A stretch of 64,000 nt of DNA from Niveomyces insectorum RCEF 264 (Eukaryota > Ascomycota > Sordariomycetes > Hypocreales > Cordycipitaceae). The notes under the pieces were generated by a model. The model did no database searches and was not told the DNA's origin. It saw only the letters and a list, made by a program, of their open reading frames with translations. The translations under genes were made by a program, and so were the position numbers. This document shows positions 43,468 through 55,000 of this stretch, in pieces. The stretch's first letter is position 1. Each line of letters starts with the position of its first letter. The stretch spans positions 474,399 to 538,398 of the forward strand of contig AZHD01000008.1 of the NCBI GenBank assembly GCA_001636815.1. The letters are read 5' to 3'.

Positions 43468-44256
43468 CTACCGCTTTTTCCTCGTCACTGTGGTAAACCC
43501 GTCCTCGTCGACCTCGGGTGGCGGTTTTTTCTCGCGGGCTTCCACCAGCGACGGCGCCTCGTCCATGTCAACATCGGCCTTTCCTGCCTTCTCCTCTTTT
43601 CCATTTACCTCGTTGTTCTCGTCGTCGTCGTTCTCGTCGTCTTCATCGCTATCGTCCTCGTCGTCGTCCTCGTCGTCGTCCTCGTCGTCTGTTTTCCAGG
43701 CGGTTTCGACGTCCGCGGCCGGCCGTCCCGCCTGGAACAGTCCCGCCACGCGCCGGCCCCGCGCCGCCTCCCAGCGCTGCTGCAGCGCCGTCACGCCCGC
43801 AAACTGGCCCCGCCGGCATTGCGTCCACAGCGTCACGATCTGCTGCGCCACGTCGTACGCGCTGCCGTCGTCGACAATGGTCTCAAACTCGTCGTCCATG
43901 ACCTGCAGGAGGCGGGCCTCGACGTCCATGAGCAGGTCGTCGGTGAGGGTGGGGTTGACGCTGGTCGCGGACCAGGCGTCCGCAAACAGGTCGGCCACGG
44001 CGCCGCCGAACCAGTCGCGCTTGTCGGCGCCGTCGCCGCCGCCGAGGTTGGACTCGACGGCAAAGGACAGGGGCTGCCACAGGTGGAGGGTCATGGCCAG
44101 GGCGGACTCGAAATTGTGTCGGCACGTTTCTGTTCGAAAGGCATAGGGGGCAACGGAGGGAAACGGCTGTATTAGTACGTACATGCCTTCAAACGGGTGA
44201 GGCTGTGGAAGCAGACAGAAAAGAAACACACCTTGAGAAGGAGTTGGCGAGGCCAT
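43468..44256 (-). CDS. TSR2: Pre-rRNA-processing protein Tsr2 (40S ribosome assembly)
   Basis: Two exons on the minus strand, 44256-44232 and 44129-43468, give 228 residues. The first exon is only 25 nt (MASPTPSQ); GTGTGT...AACAG joins it to ETCRHNFESALAMTLHLW. The Tsr2 domain is clear: WFGGAVADLFADAW, DLLMDVEARLLQVM, DEFETIVDDGSAYDVAQQIV. The tail is acidic (a long Asp/Glu run coded near 43620-43690) and ends DEDGFTTVTRKKR, the usual Tsr2 C-terminus. Yeast Tsr2 escorts ribosomal protein eS26 to the pre-40S particle, and its acidic tail releases eS26 from importins. Confidence 0.93.
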   Translation of the reverse strand: MASPTPSQGVFLFCLLPQPHPFEGMYVLIQPFPSVAPYAFRTETCRHNFESALAMTLHLWQPLSFAVESNLGGGDGADKRDWFGGAVADLFADAWSATSVNPTLTDDLLMDVEARLLQVMDDEFETIVDDGSAYDVAQQIVTLWTQCRRGQFAGVTALQQRWEAARGRRVAGLFQAGRPAADVETAWKTDDEDDDEDDDEDDSDEDDENDDDENNEVNGKEEKAGKADVDMDEAPSLVEAREKKPPPEVDEDGFTTVTRKKR

Positions 44257-45012
44257 GACTGCGGTAGAGGTGGCCTTGTCACAGTCAAGTCTATTTTATG
44301 TTTGTTTGCAAAATAGAAAACAGCATTCTATGTAATCCGTTCTGTAGGTGTCGTCTTGTTCTTGGCGCTTTCTCCTCCTGTTTCCTGTTTCCTGTCTCGC
44401 TTTTCGCCTTTTTTTTCTTATTCCTTTTTCCTCGTCTTTATTTTGTATTTCTTTTTTTTTTTTGTTCGCTGCGCGCCAATACATTGCTATGGCGTATGCG
44501 CACTCATAAAGGAGGGGCAGCGGTGTCCGATAAGATAAGGCTTAAAAAACCTGCTGGCGGTTTCGTCCCCGGCATCGCAAAGCCACTAATCAGGTTATGC
44601 CCCAGCATTTTTTACCATGGCGCTGGCAAAAAAAAAAAGCTTGCATCATTTCCCTGCAGGCAAACTCTTTGCACGTTTAGCTATTGCTTGTTGCCGCCCC
44701 TTTTGATATTTTCTTTCTATTTTTATGCTAGATGAGATATATGCAAAGCGAAATTTTTACAATGTAGTAATACTACCCTAAAAAAAGCCCAGCCAAGAGA
44801 ACAAAAACGAACGTAAAAAGCCAAACGGTAAGTGTCCATGACTCGACAATAGAAAGCCGTCCGAAAACCCCCATGCTATCAACGCCTCGCGGCGAGAGTT
44901 TTCGACAAGATTTAATTCGTTTTTAGGGGGGGTCGTCTTTTCTTCCTGTCGTAGCTGTGCCGTTAAGGAAGACACAATCCCCCCTGGTACTTTCGGCCCT
45001 CCCATTCACCGT
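44257..45012. other. Spacer: TSR2 promoter and RIB3 3' region
   Basis: T-rich leader next to TSR2 with runs of up to 11 T. No gene seen. Confidence 0.5.
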
Positions 45013-45976
45013 TCATGATGCAGCCGCGACGGCCGGTTCCTCGTCCTCGGTGGGACCGGGAAACGCGCTCGCGCCGTTCGGCTGCGTCTTGTCCAGGTAC
45101 GCCACCAGGTCGGAGATCGTGCACACTTTCAGGCCCCACTTCTGTGCGAAGGCCACGCAGCCGTCGCCGCGCAGCATGCCCGAGTTTCGGTGGCGCGCCT
45201 CGCCCGGCACGGGCTCGCCGTCGTCGACCAGTTCCGAAATGACGGCGACGCGCCGCTTACCGGCCAGCCGGCAAAAGTCGACGCCGGCCTCGGTGTGGCC
45301 GCGACGCTCCCGCACGCCACCGGGGCGTGCGCGCAGTGGCAGGACGTGGCCGGGGCGGCGGAAAGCCGCGGCGGCAACGGCGGCAGTTGCGGCGGTTGCG
45401 GAACCGCTGCCGTTGCGGCTGCCATTGGCAGGGACAGCTGCTGCTGATGGTGGTGGTGGTGGTGGCGCTGCCGTTGCTGCTGCTGCTTGGGCTTCGGCTG
45501 CCACCACCGCTGCCAACTCGGCGTCGTCCTGCGCCAGGCGGCGGCAGGTCAGGGCGCGGTCGTGCGCACTGATGCCCGTGGTGACGGCGGCGTCAGCGGC
45601 GTCCACGGTCAGCGTGTAGGCGGTGCCGCGCGGGTCCTCGTTGTGGGCGACCATGGGCGGGAGAGCCAAGCGGTTGGCGCGCGCCGGCAGGAGCGGGGCG
45701 CAGATGATGCCGGAGGTGTGGCGGATCATAAAAGCCATCTGCTCGGTCGAGACGTCTTCGGCGGCCACGATGAGGTCGCCCTCGTTTTCGCGCCGCGGGT
45801 CGTCCATGACGACAATGAACTGGCCATCACCTGGGCGGGCATGTCAGTCACATAGCTCTCTCTCTCAAGCCCGCGGAAAAGTGAACCTTTCTCTTGTCCC
45901 CCCGAAACGTACGAAAAGCCTGGATGGTCTCCGGGATGGAGTTGAACCCTGCCGGTTCTATCATGGAACCGGGCAT
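45013..45976 (-). CDS. RIB3: 3,4-dihydroxy-2-butanone 4-phosphate synthase
   Basis: Two exons on the minus strand, 45976-45913 and 45830-45013, give 293 residues. The enzyme converts ribulose 5-phosphate to formate and dihydroxybutanone phosphate in riboflavin synthesis. The N-terminus FNSIPETIQAFR joins DGQFIVVMDD across the intron; RRENEGDLI (residues 34-42) is the metal- and substrate-binding acidic loop, and RRGHTEAGVD (residues 197-206) holds another active-site segment. Between about residues 125 and 178 lies an Ala/Pro/Gly-rich insert with six prolines, where relatives have only a few residues before RRPGHVLPLR. Start options are 45976 (MPGSMIEP) or 45964 (MIEP); 45976 is the first ATG of the conserved exon, though the frame is open further up. 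Confidence 0.95.
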
Positions 45977-47680
45977 GTCGGCGGAAGGTTCTTTGTTTTG
46001 AAAAGCAAGGATAGCTTTGTGCGCTTGAAAATTTTCGCCCAATTTGTGTTTCGTCCCGGCGTTGTTCGTTTGCTCGTGTGCGCACCGAAAAAGGGAAAAA
46101 CCGTGCAAAAAGCAGTACTGCTACCTCGGCAGTGGCTTCGTCGTCGGAGAGTAATACAATGGGAAAACCGGCCGGAAACCACTTGATGACTCAGAAAAGA
46201 GCAGTAAACCGTCCGCCTCTTTGGAAAATTTTGATTTTTTCTGCAATTGATCAATGTATGACCGGTATGTATAGGACCATGCAATAAAAATGTGAGATCT
46301 TGGAAAAAAAAAAGCAACTATTGTTGGAAGCGCCAGAAAAAAAGAGAGCGGCAAAACAAAGAAGAAAAGGTAGAAATATGAGTGGTTCTAGCCCGTCCGA
46401 TCTTCGTCCATATTCTCGGCTGTCTGCTGTCTGCTGTCTGCTGTCTGCTATTTGCTGATGTGCGGTCAGCGGTTCAAGCCTTCCTTGCCCTCAGCGCTGG
46501 GCGCACTATTACTAATGGCCCTCCAATCCGCGGGAAAAGGCGCTCTCGTAAGCCAGAACGCCGCAGAAGGCAAAAGACCACCTTGCTCTGTATTACTTCG
46601 TATATTGTTCTGCCCGGCCATTCCGTTTTATTACGCTTCGGTCGTCAGTCGGACGGACGTAGTCAAGTACAGTAGATAGGCTTTTAAGTTAGGGCTCGCA
46701 TGAATATATAGCCACATTTTATTCCAGCTGTAGTTTGATTCTAGACGAAAAATATCCCAATCCAGCAGGGAGACGAAAAACAATACAAAAATTTCCTTTT
46801 GCTTTTCTTTTCGGATCCTTTACTGGATACCGGTTGAATCTTTCCGTCATGAGCGGTAAAAAAATCGAGGAAACGCGAGACCAGTTTTGATATTGTGTTA
46901 CGGCGTGGTATTATGGCGTAAGCTGAACATCCGCCATCGCTACCCCGAAACCGTTAGTCCCGTAGAGACACGGCCCACCGGCGTAAATGGGGCTATCCTC
47001 CCTGCAAGGGGTAATTGTTGCCAGTTTCGGATCGGGGGTTCAGTAGGGTTTTTTCAGTGCCGTCTCCTCTACTTTTTCAGGGGACCATCGGGGCGTGGGA
47101 CCAGGCGTCATAACTAATTGTACAACGGCAACCGACGGCAACGACGACACGGACTTCATTCTAGGGCGCTTTGCAAAAGCCTTGCCGGTCCCTTCCCTTC
47201 GCGTTCCGCGCTCGGCCGGCTCTTCGTCCGGCAAACATTCGTAACCGCTCAAGCTCTGAAAGACGGAACTCACACAATGCCGAAACAGCAGCAACTGTGG
47301 GTGATTTCTACCAAGGAGGAAATGCCGTGAGTGCAGGCTCATGAAAAAAAAAATTTCTGTCCCTTTCCTCGTCGACAACCGAGGCCAGAAAACAAGGGCA
47401 CGTCGTCTGTTCGCTTCTAAATGTATCCCGACAGGCTGGAACGCTGCGTCGGTTGCCGAGAATGACGTAAGGTTGGAACGGCGAGTCCCGTGTTAGGGAG
47501 CCATGGCGGTGCGGACATGGGGGCCGGCTAGGCGGTAAAATAAGGCAGAAAAGGGAGCTACCGCAACCTAAAGTGAGCAGGAACGAATCCAGCATTGGGC
47601 GTCCGCCAACCACAACGGCGCCAAGGCTTTTCAGACGAAAGAATTCAGTGTAGGGTGAACGAGCGCATAAACAGGGCATC
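45977..47680. promoter_or_regulatory. Divergent spacer between RIB3 and COQ3
   Basis: No gene seen. It contains four tandem TGTCTGC heptamers (46421-46448), TACTTCGTA (46594-46602) and TACGGCGTG near 46900. Confidence 0.5.
46421..46448. repeat. TGTCTGC heptamer, four perfect tandem copies
   Basis: Copies at 46421, 46428, 46435 and 46442, then a degenerate unit. Confidence 0.85.
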
Positions 47681-48733
47681 ATGGCAGCTCCACGGGCCGC
47701 TGCCGCGCCAATTCTGCGCCGGGCGTGTTGCACACATATGAACAAACGATGTCCAACAGCCGCCACGGCTGTGTCGCGCCGATTTTCCCCAGCACGCGTC
47801 CCCCGCCGGACACATACCACCTCATCCGCCTCGTCCGCCTCGTCCGCCTCGTCTTCGTCTCCCTCCTCCTCTTCCTCCTCCGTCAGTCCTGACGAGGTCG
47901 CCCACTTCAATGCCCTCGCGTCCACATGGTGGGACCCTTACGGCCCATCGCGGCTGCTGCACCAAATGAACCCATTGCGGCACGACTTCATCCGCACGTG
48001 TGTCCAGCAAGACGACGCGTCGCCATCGCCGTCGCCGTCACCATCATCATCATCGGTATCGTCCGTGACGGACGCCCGGCAACTACCCCGTCACTATCTC
48101 GACGTCGGCTGTGGCGGCGGCATCTTTGCCGAAAGCGCCGCGCGCCTGCCGACCACCATGTCCGTCACGGCCATTGATCCCTCCGCGGCGGTCCTCGCCG
48201 TCGCCCGGGCGCACGCGCAGCGCGATCCGGTCTTGCAGCAGCGGCTGCAGTACCGTCAGGCCGCGATCGAGGATTTGAGTAACAGCAGCAGCAGCAGCGA
48301 CGCCGCCGCCACCGCCCGCTATGACGTGGTCACGCTCTTTGAGGTGCTCGAGCACGTGGCCACGGACCCGGCCACGTTCCTCGCCCAGTGCGGCCGCCTT
48401 GTGCGGCCCGGCGGCTGGCTGGTGCTCAGCACGATGGCACGGACGTGGGCGAGCTGGCTGACGACGGTGCTGGTGGCGGAGGACGTGCTGGGGATTGTGC
48501 CGCGGGGCACGCACGACTGGCGCAAGTACGTTAACGCCGACGAGCTGCGGGCGTACTTTGCCCCGGGGGCACCGGCGGCGGCAGCGACGACGTGGCAGCG
48601 TGCCACGTTCCAGGGGGTCATGTACGTACCCGGGCTGGGGTGGCAAGTGGTGCCGGGCGGCGAGCAGCTGGGCAACTACTTTTTTGGTATCCAAAAGGCG
48701 CCGGAAGAGAAGGAGGAGGAAGACGGGCCATGA
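47681..48733 (+). CDS. COQ3: Ubiquinone biosynthesis O-methyltransferase Coq3, mitochondrial
   Basis: Single exon, 350 residues. The first about 65 residues are Ala/Arg/Ser-rich without acidic residues, as expected for a mitochondrial presequence, and end in a low-complexity Ser/Ala repeat (TCCGCCTCG nonamers near 47824-47856). The mature part starts PDEVAHFNALASTWWDPYG, the Coq3/UbiG hallmark. SAM-binding motifs are YLDVGCGGGIFAESAARL (about residue 139), VTLFEVLEHV and RPGGWLVLSTMART; GIVPRGTHDWRKYV is also typical. Coq3 performs both O-methylations of the quinone ring in the mitochondrial CoQ synthome. Extra Ser/Pro runs at about residues 110-130 and 205-215 are low-complexity inserts. Confidence 0.95.
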   Translation: MAAPRAAAAPILRRACCTHMNKRCPTAATAVSRRFSPARVPRRTHTTSSASSASSASSSSPSSSSSSVSPDEVAHFNALASTWWDPYGPSRLLHQMNPLRHDFIRTCVQQDDASPSPSPSPSSSSVSSVTDARQLPRHYLDVGCGGGIFAESAARLPTTMSVTAIDPSAAVLAVARAHAQRDPVLQQRLQYRQAAIEDLSNSSSSSDAAATARYDVVTLFEVLEHVATDPATFLAQCGRLVRPGGWLVLSTMARTWASWLTTVLVAEDVLGIVPRGTHDWRKYVNADELRAYFAPGAPAAAATTWQRATFQGVMYVPGLGWQVVPGGEQLGNYFFGIQKAPEEKEEEDGP

Positions 48734-49939
48734 AGGATTCATTTCAAAAAGGCAAGAGAGAAAATAGCCAAAAGACAAAAAAACATTTTGTACATTTTGT
48801 ATACTACTAGAAAAAGTGAAGCGAAGCAAAGAGCTCATGGTGGTCATTATTGTATTGAATATTGTTGCTTTCGTGGCTGTCCCGCGGTCTTGTCATAGAA
48901 GAAGCGAGAACCAAAGAAAAAAAGAAAAAAAGAAAAATAGTAAAACAGTTTATACACATACCAACGAGAACGACGACCGTCGGAAACGAAGTGAAAACAA
49001 AAGAAAATAACCGACACTGATCAGGAATAAAAATTGACCCCATTGCAGCAGCGAGCCAAACCACCCAAGAAACGTGTTGCAGTCGTAGATATCATTAAAT
49101 CGCAGATGCGCCCGCGCCCTTGGAAGATGACCAAAAAAAGAAGAAAGAAATGCCATTTTACGTGTACAGTCTCGACCTTGCCCTTCAAATAAACAAGCCC
49201 CCTGAAAAAAGAAAAAAGAAAAAAGAAAAAAAATTGATGGTTGGCAAGGTATCAAGAGCGGTCTAAAAGAAGGGAGGAAATCATGAAAAAGGATATAATA
49301 AATGTAGAAGAAGGGGAAGACACGTGAAAAAGAGTTTCCGGAGAATGGAGGTGGCGAACGAAAGGTAGAGGAAGGGGGTGCTTGGAGGGGGAAAAAAAAA
49401 CAAGAAACAAAAAGCAAAAAAATATCATTCAGAGGATGCAACCACCCAGGAAGACATGAAGGAAGAGGTAACGTCCGCCAAAGAAAAGAATATCGGAATA
49501 AAAACAAAAGACGCTGCTATCATGCACCGGAACAACCGACAACTCTCCAAATAGAGCAAGGTGACCGCCCGCCAATCTCTTTTGTCTTTGAAACAGAAAA
49601 AAAATAGAAAAACACCAACGCCAAAACGCCTGGCAACACAAACGCGTGCAAGGCAGAGTGCTCACAGCACGACGAGGTGATTGTGGGGTTCGTTTTCTTT
49701 GAAAACTCTCGCAAGTCGAATCAGAGAATAGAAAGAAAAGTGTAGAAAGGAAAGGAAACCAAAAAAAAGGAGGAAAGAAAAAGAAGGAGAACATGTGATT
49801 GTTTGTGTTCGGTAATCGAGACGAGAAAAGGACTGAGCCAAGGGACGTGTGCCGTGGTCCGTCTCCTGCCAAAGTAATGCTGAGGGAGATCCTGCAGTAT
49901 GGCTGGGATACGTCCGACGCGCTGCCCCAGTCAAGAATC

Positions 49940-49980
<41 letters not shown>

Positions 49981-50038
49981 CTTTGCCGCCCGCCAGATGT
50001 GTGTCTGTTTGTTTGCGCTCTTCACACGCAAGACTCGT
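48734..50038. other. Convergent spacer between COQ3 and the Clr5-domain gene
   Basis: A-rich on the plus strand. It ends in a pure T run of about 40 bases (about 49940-49980). Open frames here are low complexity and rejected. Confidence 0.5.
49940..49980. repeat. Poly-T tract of about 40 bases
   Basis: Longest homopolymer in the window, just 3' of the Clr5-domain gene (poly-A on that gene's strand). Confidence 0.95.
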
Positions 50039-50449
50039 CTAACCTGTTTGCAGAGGTGGGTAGGCGTACAGCGAATACGAGGCCATGTCCGGTTCGGGGC
50101 CGGATCGGTCGGCCGCGTTATTCCAGCTCTGTTGCTGCTGCTGCTGCTGCTGCTGTTGTTGTTGATGTTGTAGTTGTTGTTGTTGTTGGTGTAGTTGTTG
50201 CTGCTGTTGTTGCTGCTGCTGTTGACTGACTGTGCGCGCCATGGCCGCCGATAGCGCATGCGTAGGGTCGGGGCGGGCCTGGTACAGGCCGTAGCCTTGG
50301 TCGTGGCTCGGGTGCTGCTGGCCCCGGGGTTTGCTGAGATAGTTGCCGTGGGTGTAGTCGACAACGGGGCCGTACGAGCTGCCTTGCGGCGTCGGGTAAA
50401 GCTGCTGCTGCCGCTGCTGCTGTTGGTGTTGTTGGTGTTGTTGTTGTTG

Positions 50450-50480
<31 letters not shown>

Positions 50481-52095
50481 TGTTGTTGTTGCTGCCTTTT
50501 TTGCTGTTCTGGTTGCGGTCGAGCCCGGGCGCGGACGCCGCGCGGCGACCGCAATTGCCGCTCGGGAATGTGCTGCCGCTGCAGCTGCCGCGCCTGCCGT
50601 TGCTGCTGGAGGTACGTCGGCTTGGTGGGCGTGGCCGCGATGTCGTCGCCTAGATCCAGCCCGTTGGCGTCGTCCGGCGCTATGATTGTTGTTGTTCCTG
50701 TTGTTGCGCCCCCAACCATGGTGGCCGCTTGATTGCCGTTACGTCGGTGCGGCAGTGCAGATGTCTGGCGGCCCACCGTGTTGCCGGTGTGCCCCGATGT
50801 GGTGGGGGCCTGCGCGTTGGTGGGCGACAACCACGGGGCCATCGATGCAGCTGGCATTTCCAGCGGCGGCTGCATCGCCGTTAGATTGGGCGGCCCCAGA
50901 GCTGTCGTTGCCGCCGCCGACGAGAGGAAGGACAGGTTTGCTGGCCGCGCCGACCGGTGGTGGGTGGTCGTGTGTGCCTGGTGGTACGGCTGTTGCTCGG
51001 TTGTTCCGCGGCGCCGGGGCACGGAGCTTCCTCCCGGCTGCGGACGAGCGCCTTCAGCAGCGTACTGTAGCGACGCCAAGGGTGGCCGTGTATTTCTGTT
51101 GTGTCCGTTGTTGTTGTTGCCGTTGCCGTCGTTGCTGCTGCCGGTAGCAAATGAAGAAACAAGGCTAGCCACAGAAGACTCGGTATTAGTTTATGGACCG
51201 GTGGTAGTAGGACCCGATGCAAGGGGGGACGGGGAATCCGAAGCAACCGAGAGAAAAGCAGAACGAAACGGCGGAGAGCGAGGGAGGAAGAAGACACGCA
51301 AAAGAGCAAAGGTCGCGGCCGAAAATAACAGAGGCTTGTGAACGACCAAAGAACTAGAGAACCAGAAATCCAGAAAAACCAGAAAATCAAGTAAAAAATA
51401 ATTATAATCAATCACAAAAATCACAAAAATCAATAAAAAAAAATCACAAGACCAAAGCTTTTTTCCAAGGAAGTGCTGGGCTTACTTGTTGTGGTACGAC
51501 ATGCCGTTGCCGTTGCTGCTGCTGTTGTTGTTGTTGTTCGGGTTACCAAAGTAGGTCTGGTCCCGCGGGCTCTGGACGGGCGTCAGCAAGCCGGCCGGGT
51601 GTGGCGGCAGGCCGGCCGGCGGGAACGACGGCAACGACGGCAACGTGCCGCCGGCGGCCTGGGGGTGTGACAACGGGATGTTGCCGCCGGAAGCGGTACC
51701 GGCGTCGGCATGTTGGCCGGGCAGCGCCGGCGATGCCAGGACGCCCGACGCGTCCCATGGGAACGACTCGGACGCCGGCGTGCTGCCGTCGGTCTGGCTC
51801 GCCGTCTCCCGGTTGCGCTTGTACTTGGTCAATTTCCATTTCTTGAACCAGGCCCGGTAAGCACGCACGCTGTTTGTTCGTCGTTAGGGAGAGAAGTCAT
51901 GAAAGGCAATGAGAATAAAAAAAATAGAAAGGGGGAGGTGTGATGTAGGGGGGGGGACAGATTGCGAGGAGGAACGTACGAAGTAAGAGGGAAATTGCGC
52001 TGTACCATCAACGTGCGCACGCGATGCAGTGGCAAATTTTGCTCAATATACAGCTTCGTAATCTCCGCCCTGTGTTCATCCCACGGTTTCGTCAT
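50039..52095 (-). CDS. Clr5-domain protein with polyglutamine tracts
   Basis: Three exons on the minus strand, 52095-51980, 51869-51486 and 51164-50039, give 541 residues. The N-terminus MTKPWDEHRAEITKLYIEQN, then LHRVRTLMVQRNF and, across intron 1, VRAYRAWFKKWKLTKY, is a Clr5 domain, a putative DNA-binding module named after fission yeast Clr5. Thereafter the protein is disordered: Asn/Ser/Gly-rich, then His/Thr/Pro-rich, then two long glutamine tracts (coded at about 50400-50510 and 50115-50225) broken by His, Leu and Arg. The last codons read YPPLQTG and the stop TAG; the stop sits inside GTTAGA, which resembles a donor site, so a further 3' exon cannot be excluded. Probably a transcriptional regulator; targets are unknown. 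Confidence 0.8.
50115..50225. repeat. CTG/TTG repeat tract (polyglutamine)
   Basis: CAG/CAA repeat on the minus strand, coding the C-terminal glutamine tract of the Clr5-domain protein. Confidence 0.85.
50400..50510. repeat. CTG/TTG repeat tract (polyglutamine)
   Basis: CAG/CAA repeat on the minus strand, coding about 20 uninterrupted glutamines and flanking Gln/His. Confidence 0.85.
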
Positions 52096-55000
52096 GTTGG
52101 CGGTGTGGTCTGTAGGAGAAAAAAAAAGGGGCGGAGAGAGAGAGGCGGTCGGGAAGTAAGGGAAACCGGGGGGCGGCGGAACGAAAAGGGGGTGTGCACA
52201 ACGCGACGCGTCCGTTTAGGTGGCGAGGCGACAGTGTTGCGAACAATATCGGGAGTCGACGGAGGCAATACGAGAGGATGGAATAGAAGGAGGAGACACA
52301 AGTGAGTGTGTTGTTGGTCCAAAAAGGGGTCGCCGACAGCAGGCCGGCCAAGGACAGCAAATATCAAGACCGACGGTCGACGGCCACAATGAAAGCCTTG
52401 TTCCCTAATGTCCAGCGAACTTACAGAAGGAGGAACAGGGGCTGTGCATGCTGTAGAACGAAGCTGCAAGGCTTTGAAGGATTGAGGGCAAAGGAAAAAG
52501 AAAAGAAAAAAACAGCAGACGGGGGCAGCGCGGGCAGAGGCAGGGCCAGACGTTAAAAGGAACGACTTGGAATCACGGCGAGAACAGAAAATCAACAGGC
52601 ACGACGATTGGAAGAATGTCAGGCATCGTACGGAGCAAAAAAAAAAGAAAAAAGAGAGAGAAAGGAAACGAGATGTCCATGCAACAAAAAAGGGAAACGA
52701 AGACAACCATCCGCGGGTTTATACCTGAAAAGCATGGAGGAAGCGAGCAGGTGAGCAGCAAATGAGCAACACCGGAGCAAGGGGCTCAGCCTTGTCAGTC
52801 CTGCAGACACAACACACACAGAGAGAGAGTGAGAGAGAGAGCCGCATCGTACAAGAAGCGCATGTTCCCTCTGGGATCGCCCGCCCACCTGTTGCGTTGG
52901 GCTTACGCGTATTTGCACAGTCGTCTCGGAGCCTCTTTTTTTCACTTTATTGTACTTTTGATTCTGGTTTCAGCTTTTCTTTTGACTTTCTATGTTTTTG
53001 TTCCAAGGAACAGACAACCCCCTTTTTGATTTGTCAAAGACAACGTCTCCGAGAGGCGAGGATGGATGGCCCCCTTGATGACCCCGTTTTGCCACGAATT
53101 TCCTGCATTTTTTGTTCGTGATCTCCGCGACGAACGCGTCCAGAACCCTCGTCCGTCGGTCTTTTTTTGAAAAAAGATGCTTCTCTACGAGACGCATCCA
53201 CCGTTGCCTCTTTTTTATTTCCCCCTCTCTCCCCTGTACCAGCCGGGCCAAAAACGTGCCGTTTGTCTCTTGCCTTTGCAAGTGTTCGGACTGGGATGCT
53301 CGAGGCCGGCTAGAGTTGATCCCTTCTTTTGTTTCTGGTGCGAGGGGACTGCCGGTCGACGCCCGGCTCAGGGAAGAAAAAAGGGGAAAGCTGGCGGTCT
53401 GAGAGAGAATTGCGAGGCGGCCAATCATCCATCGCAACCGGGAAACGGGCCTATCAGGCCTACCAGACACGGGTCAAAGAAATGGAACCGTACCGTACGG
53501 GCGGGCTCGTTTGAAAGTGTGGATGGGAAGGGCCGCACCAAAAACAACGAAGGCAAAAGCTAAAGGGTCTCCTTGCGAAAAAACAGGGCTGCGAACGGCG
53601 GCGAAACTCGGCTGGATCCCGCCCTGTTCATTAAGTCTATTGAGGTTGCGGCTTTTTTTGTTTTTTGGGGGGGAATGACGTTTACCGCTCAAGCACAGAG
53701 ACTACACACACTTTGCTGGCCGTCTGTGTTGTGCCTGCCAGGGCAGGATGACGCTCGTAAAGATGTATGAAGAAGAAGTAAAATCAACGAATCATAAGGG
53801 AAAATCAAAAATCAAAAATCAAGCATAACAAAAGTGGTCCACGTACATCAGCTTACAAGACATTGTTCGTCAATATTGACACGAGACTGACGGCTTGACA
53901 CCATCTCACATGCCTGTGGTTGGGTGTTTCTAAAGACAAAGATTGCAAAGGCAAAAAAAAGGCAAACAAGGGAAAAACCCCCTCAGTCGTTGATTTGCCG
54001 GGCAAGGCTGTACACGCTGTAGCATCGAGAAGGGGAGGGGCGGGAGAACGAACCAACGGCCGACATTCGGATGGAGTCATGGGAAAGGGAAATCCTGGCT
54101 CACACGTTGGGGTTGGCTGGCAAAAAAAAATGTTCTTCTTTTCCTTCGTCTTCGTCTTCGGTGGAACCGGCCTTACATGTACGACTTACATGGGCTAAAC
54201 CCTTACCCCCTTCCCAATTATACAATGAGTTGGCCTCCAGACCCCTTGCCACCCCCAAACGGTCTCTGTTTGCGACATACGCCCGGCATGGGCGCCGTTG
54301 GCCGTGGCTGTCTCTCATAGGACGAGAGCGGAAGATCCAGACTGGGGTCAAAACTCCACGACCCTCCTGGGTAGTTTTTTCTCTAAGATCGTGAATCCTT
54401 CCTCCCCCCTCCCCCGGTCCGCCTCGTTTTTTTTTTTTGGTCTTTTTTGGATTTTGTGCATGCCATCATGGGACGCTAATGTCGTGCAGACGACGAAGCC
54501 CGTGCCCCCAGACGTTCGGGGAGAAAAGGAAGGAGTTTGTAATTCGTATTGTATTCGTTCTCCGTATTCCCCCCCCCCCCTTCCTCTCTCTCCCTTGTCC
54601 CAAATCAGGAACGATCCTCGCCTTCTTTGTTGGCATGCAATACGACCCTGCCACATGCAAAAAAAATTGGGAGACAACGAAAAAGGCCCGGGGAGCCTGG
54701 GGAGCGGATGCAACCTTTTTTTGTATCTTGATTTTGATTCATGCTCGTGGAGGTGAGCCCGTCTTCAACTGGAGCGGCTCCAAAAAAAAAAAAAAAAACG
54801 GCTGGGAAAGAGGGAAAAGGGGAAAGGGAAGAAGACCAGAAAAAGGCCCACGGTTTGTCAGTTTGTCGGTTTGTCGTCTTGTTTGAGCCGCTTCTTCACG
54901 GGCTTGATTCGGCCCGCGCTTCCACATCCACGTGGAACTCAAGCCGGAGGGCAAGACCGATGCTTTCTACGAGCCCAGGCGAAGCGGTGTGGTTCGAGGT

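Noticed and set aside
49429..50364. 311-codon minus-strand open frame at the end of the Clr5 gene
   Set aside because: It is the glutamine-repeat DNA read in another frame, then poly-Lys from the homopolymer.
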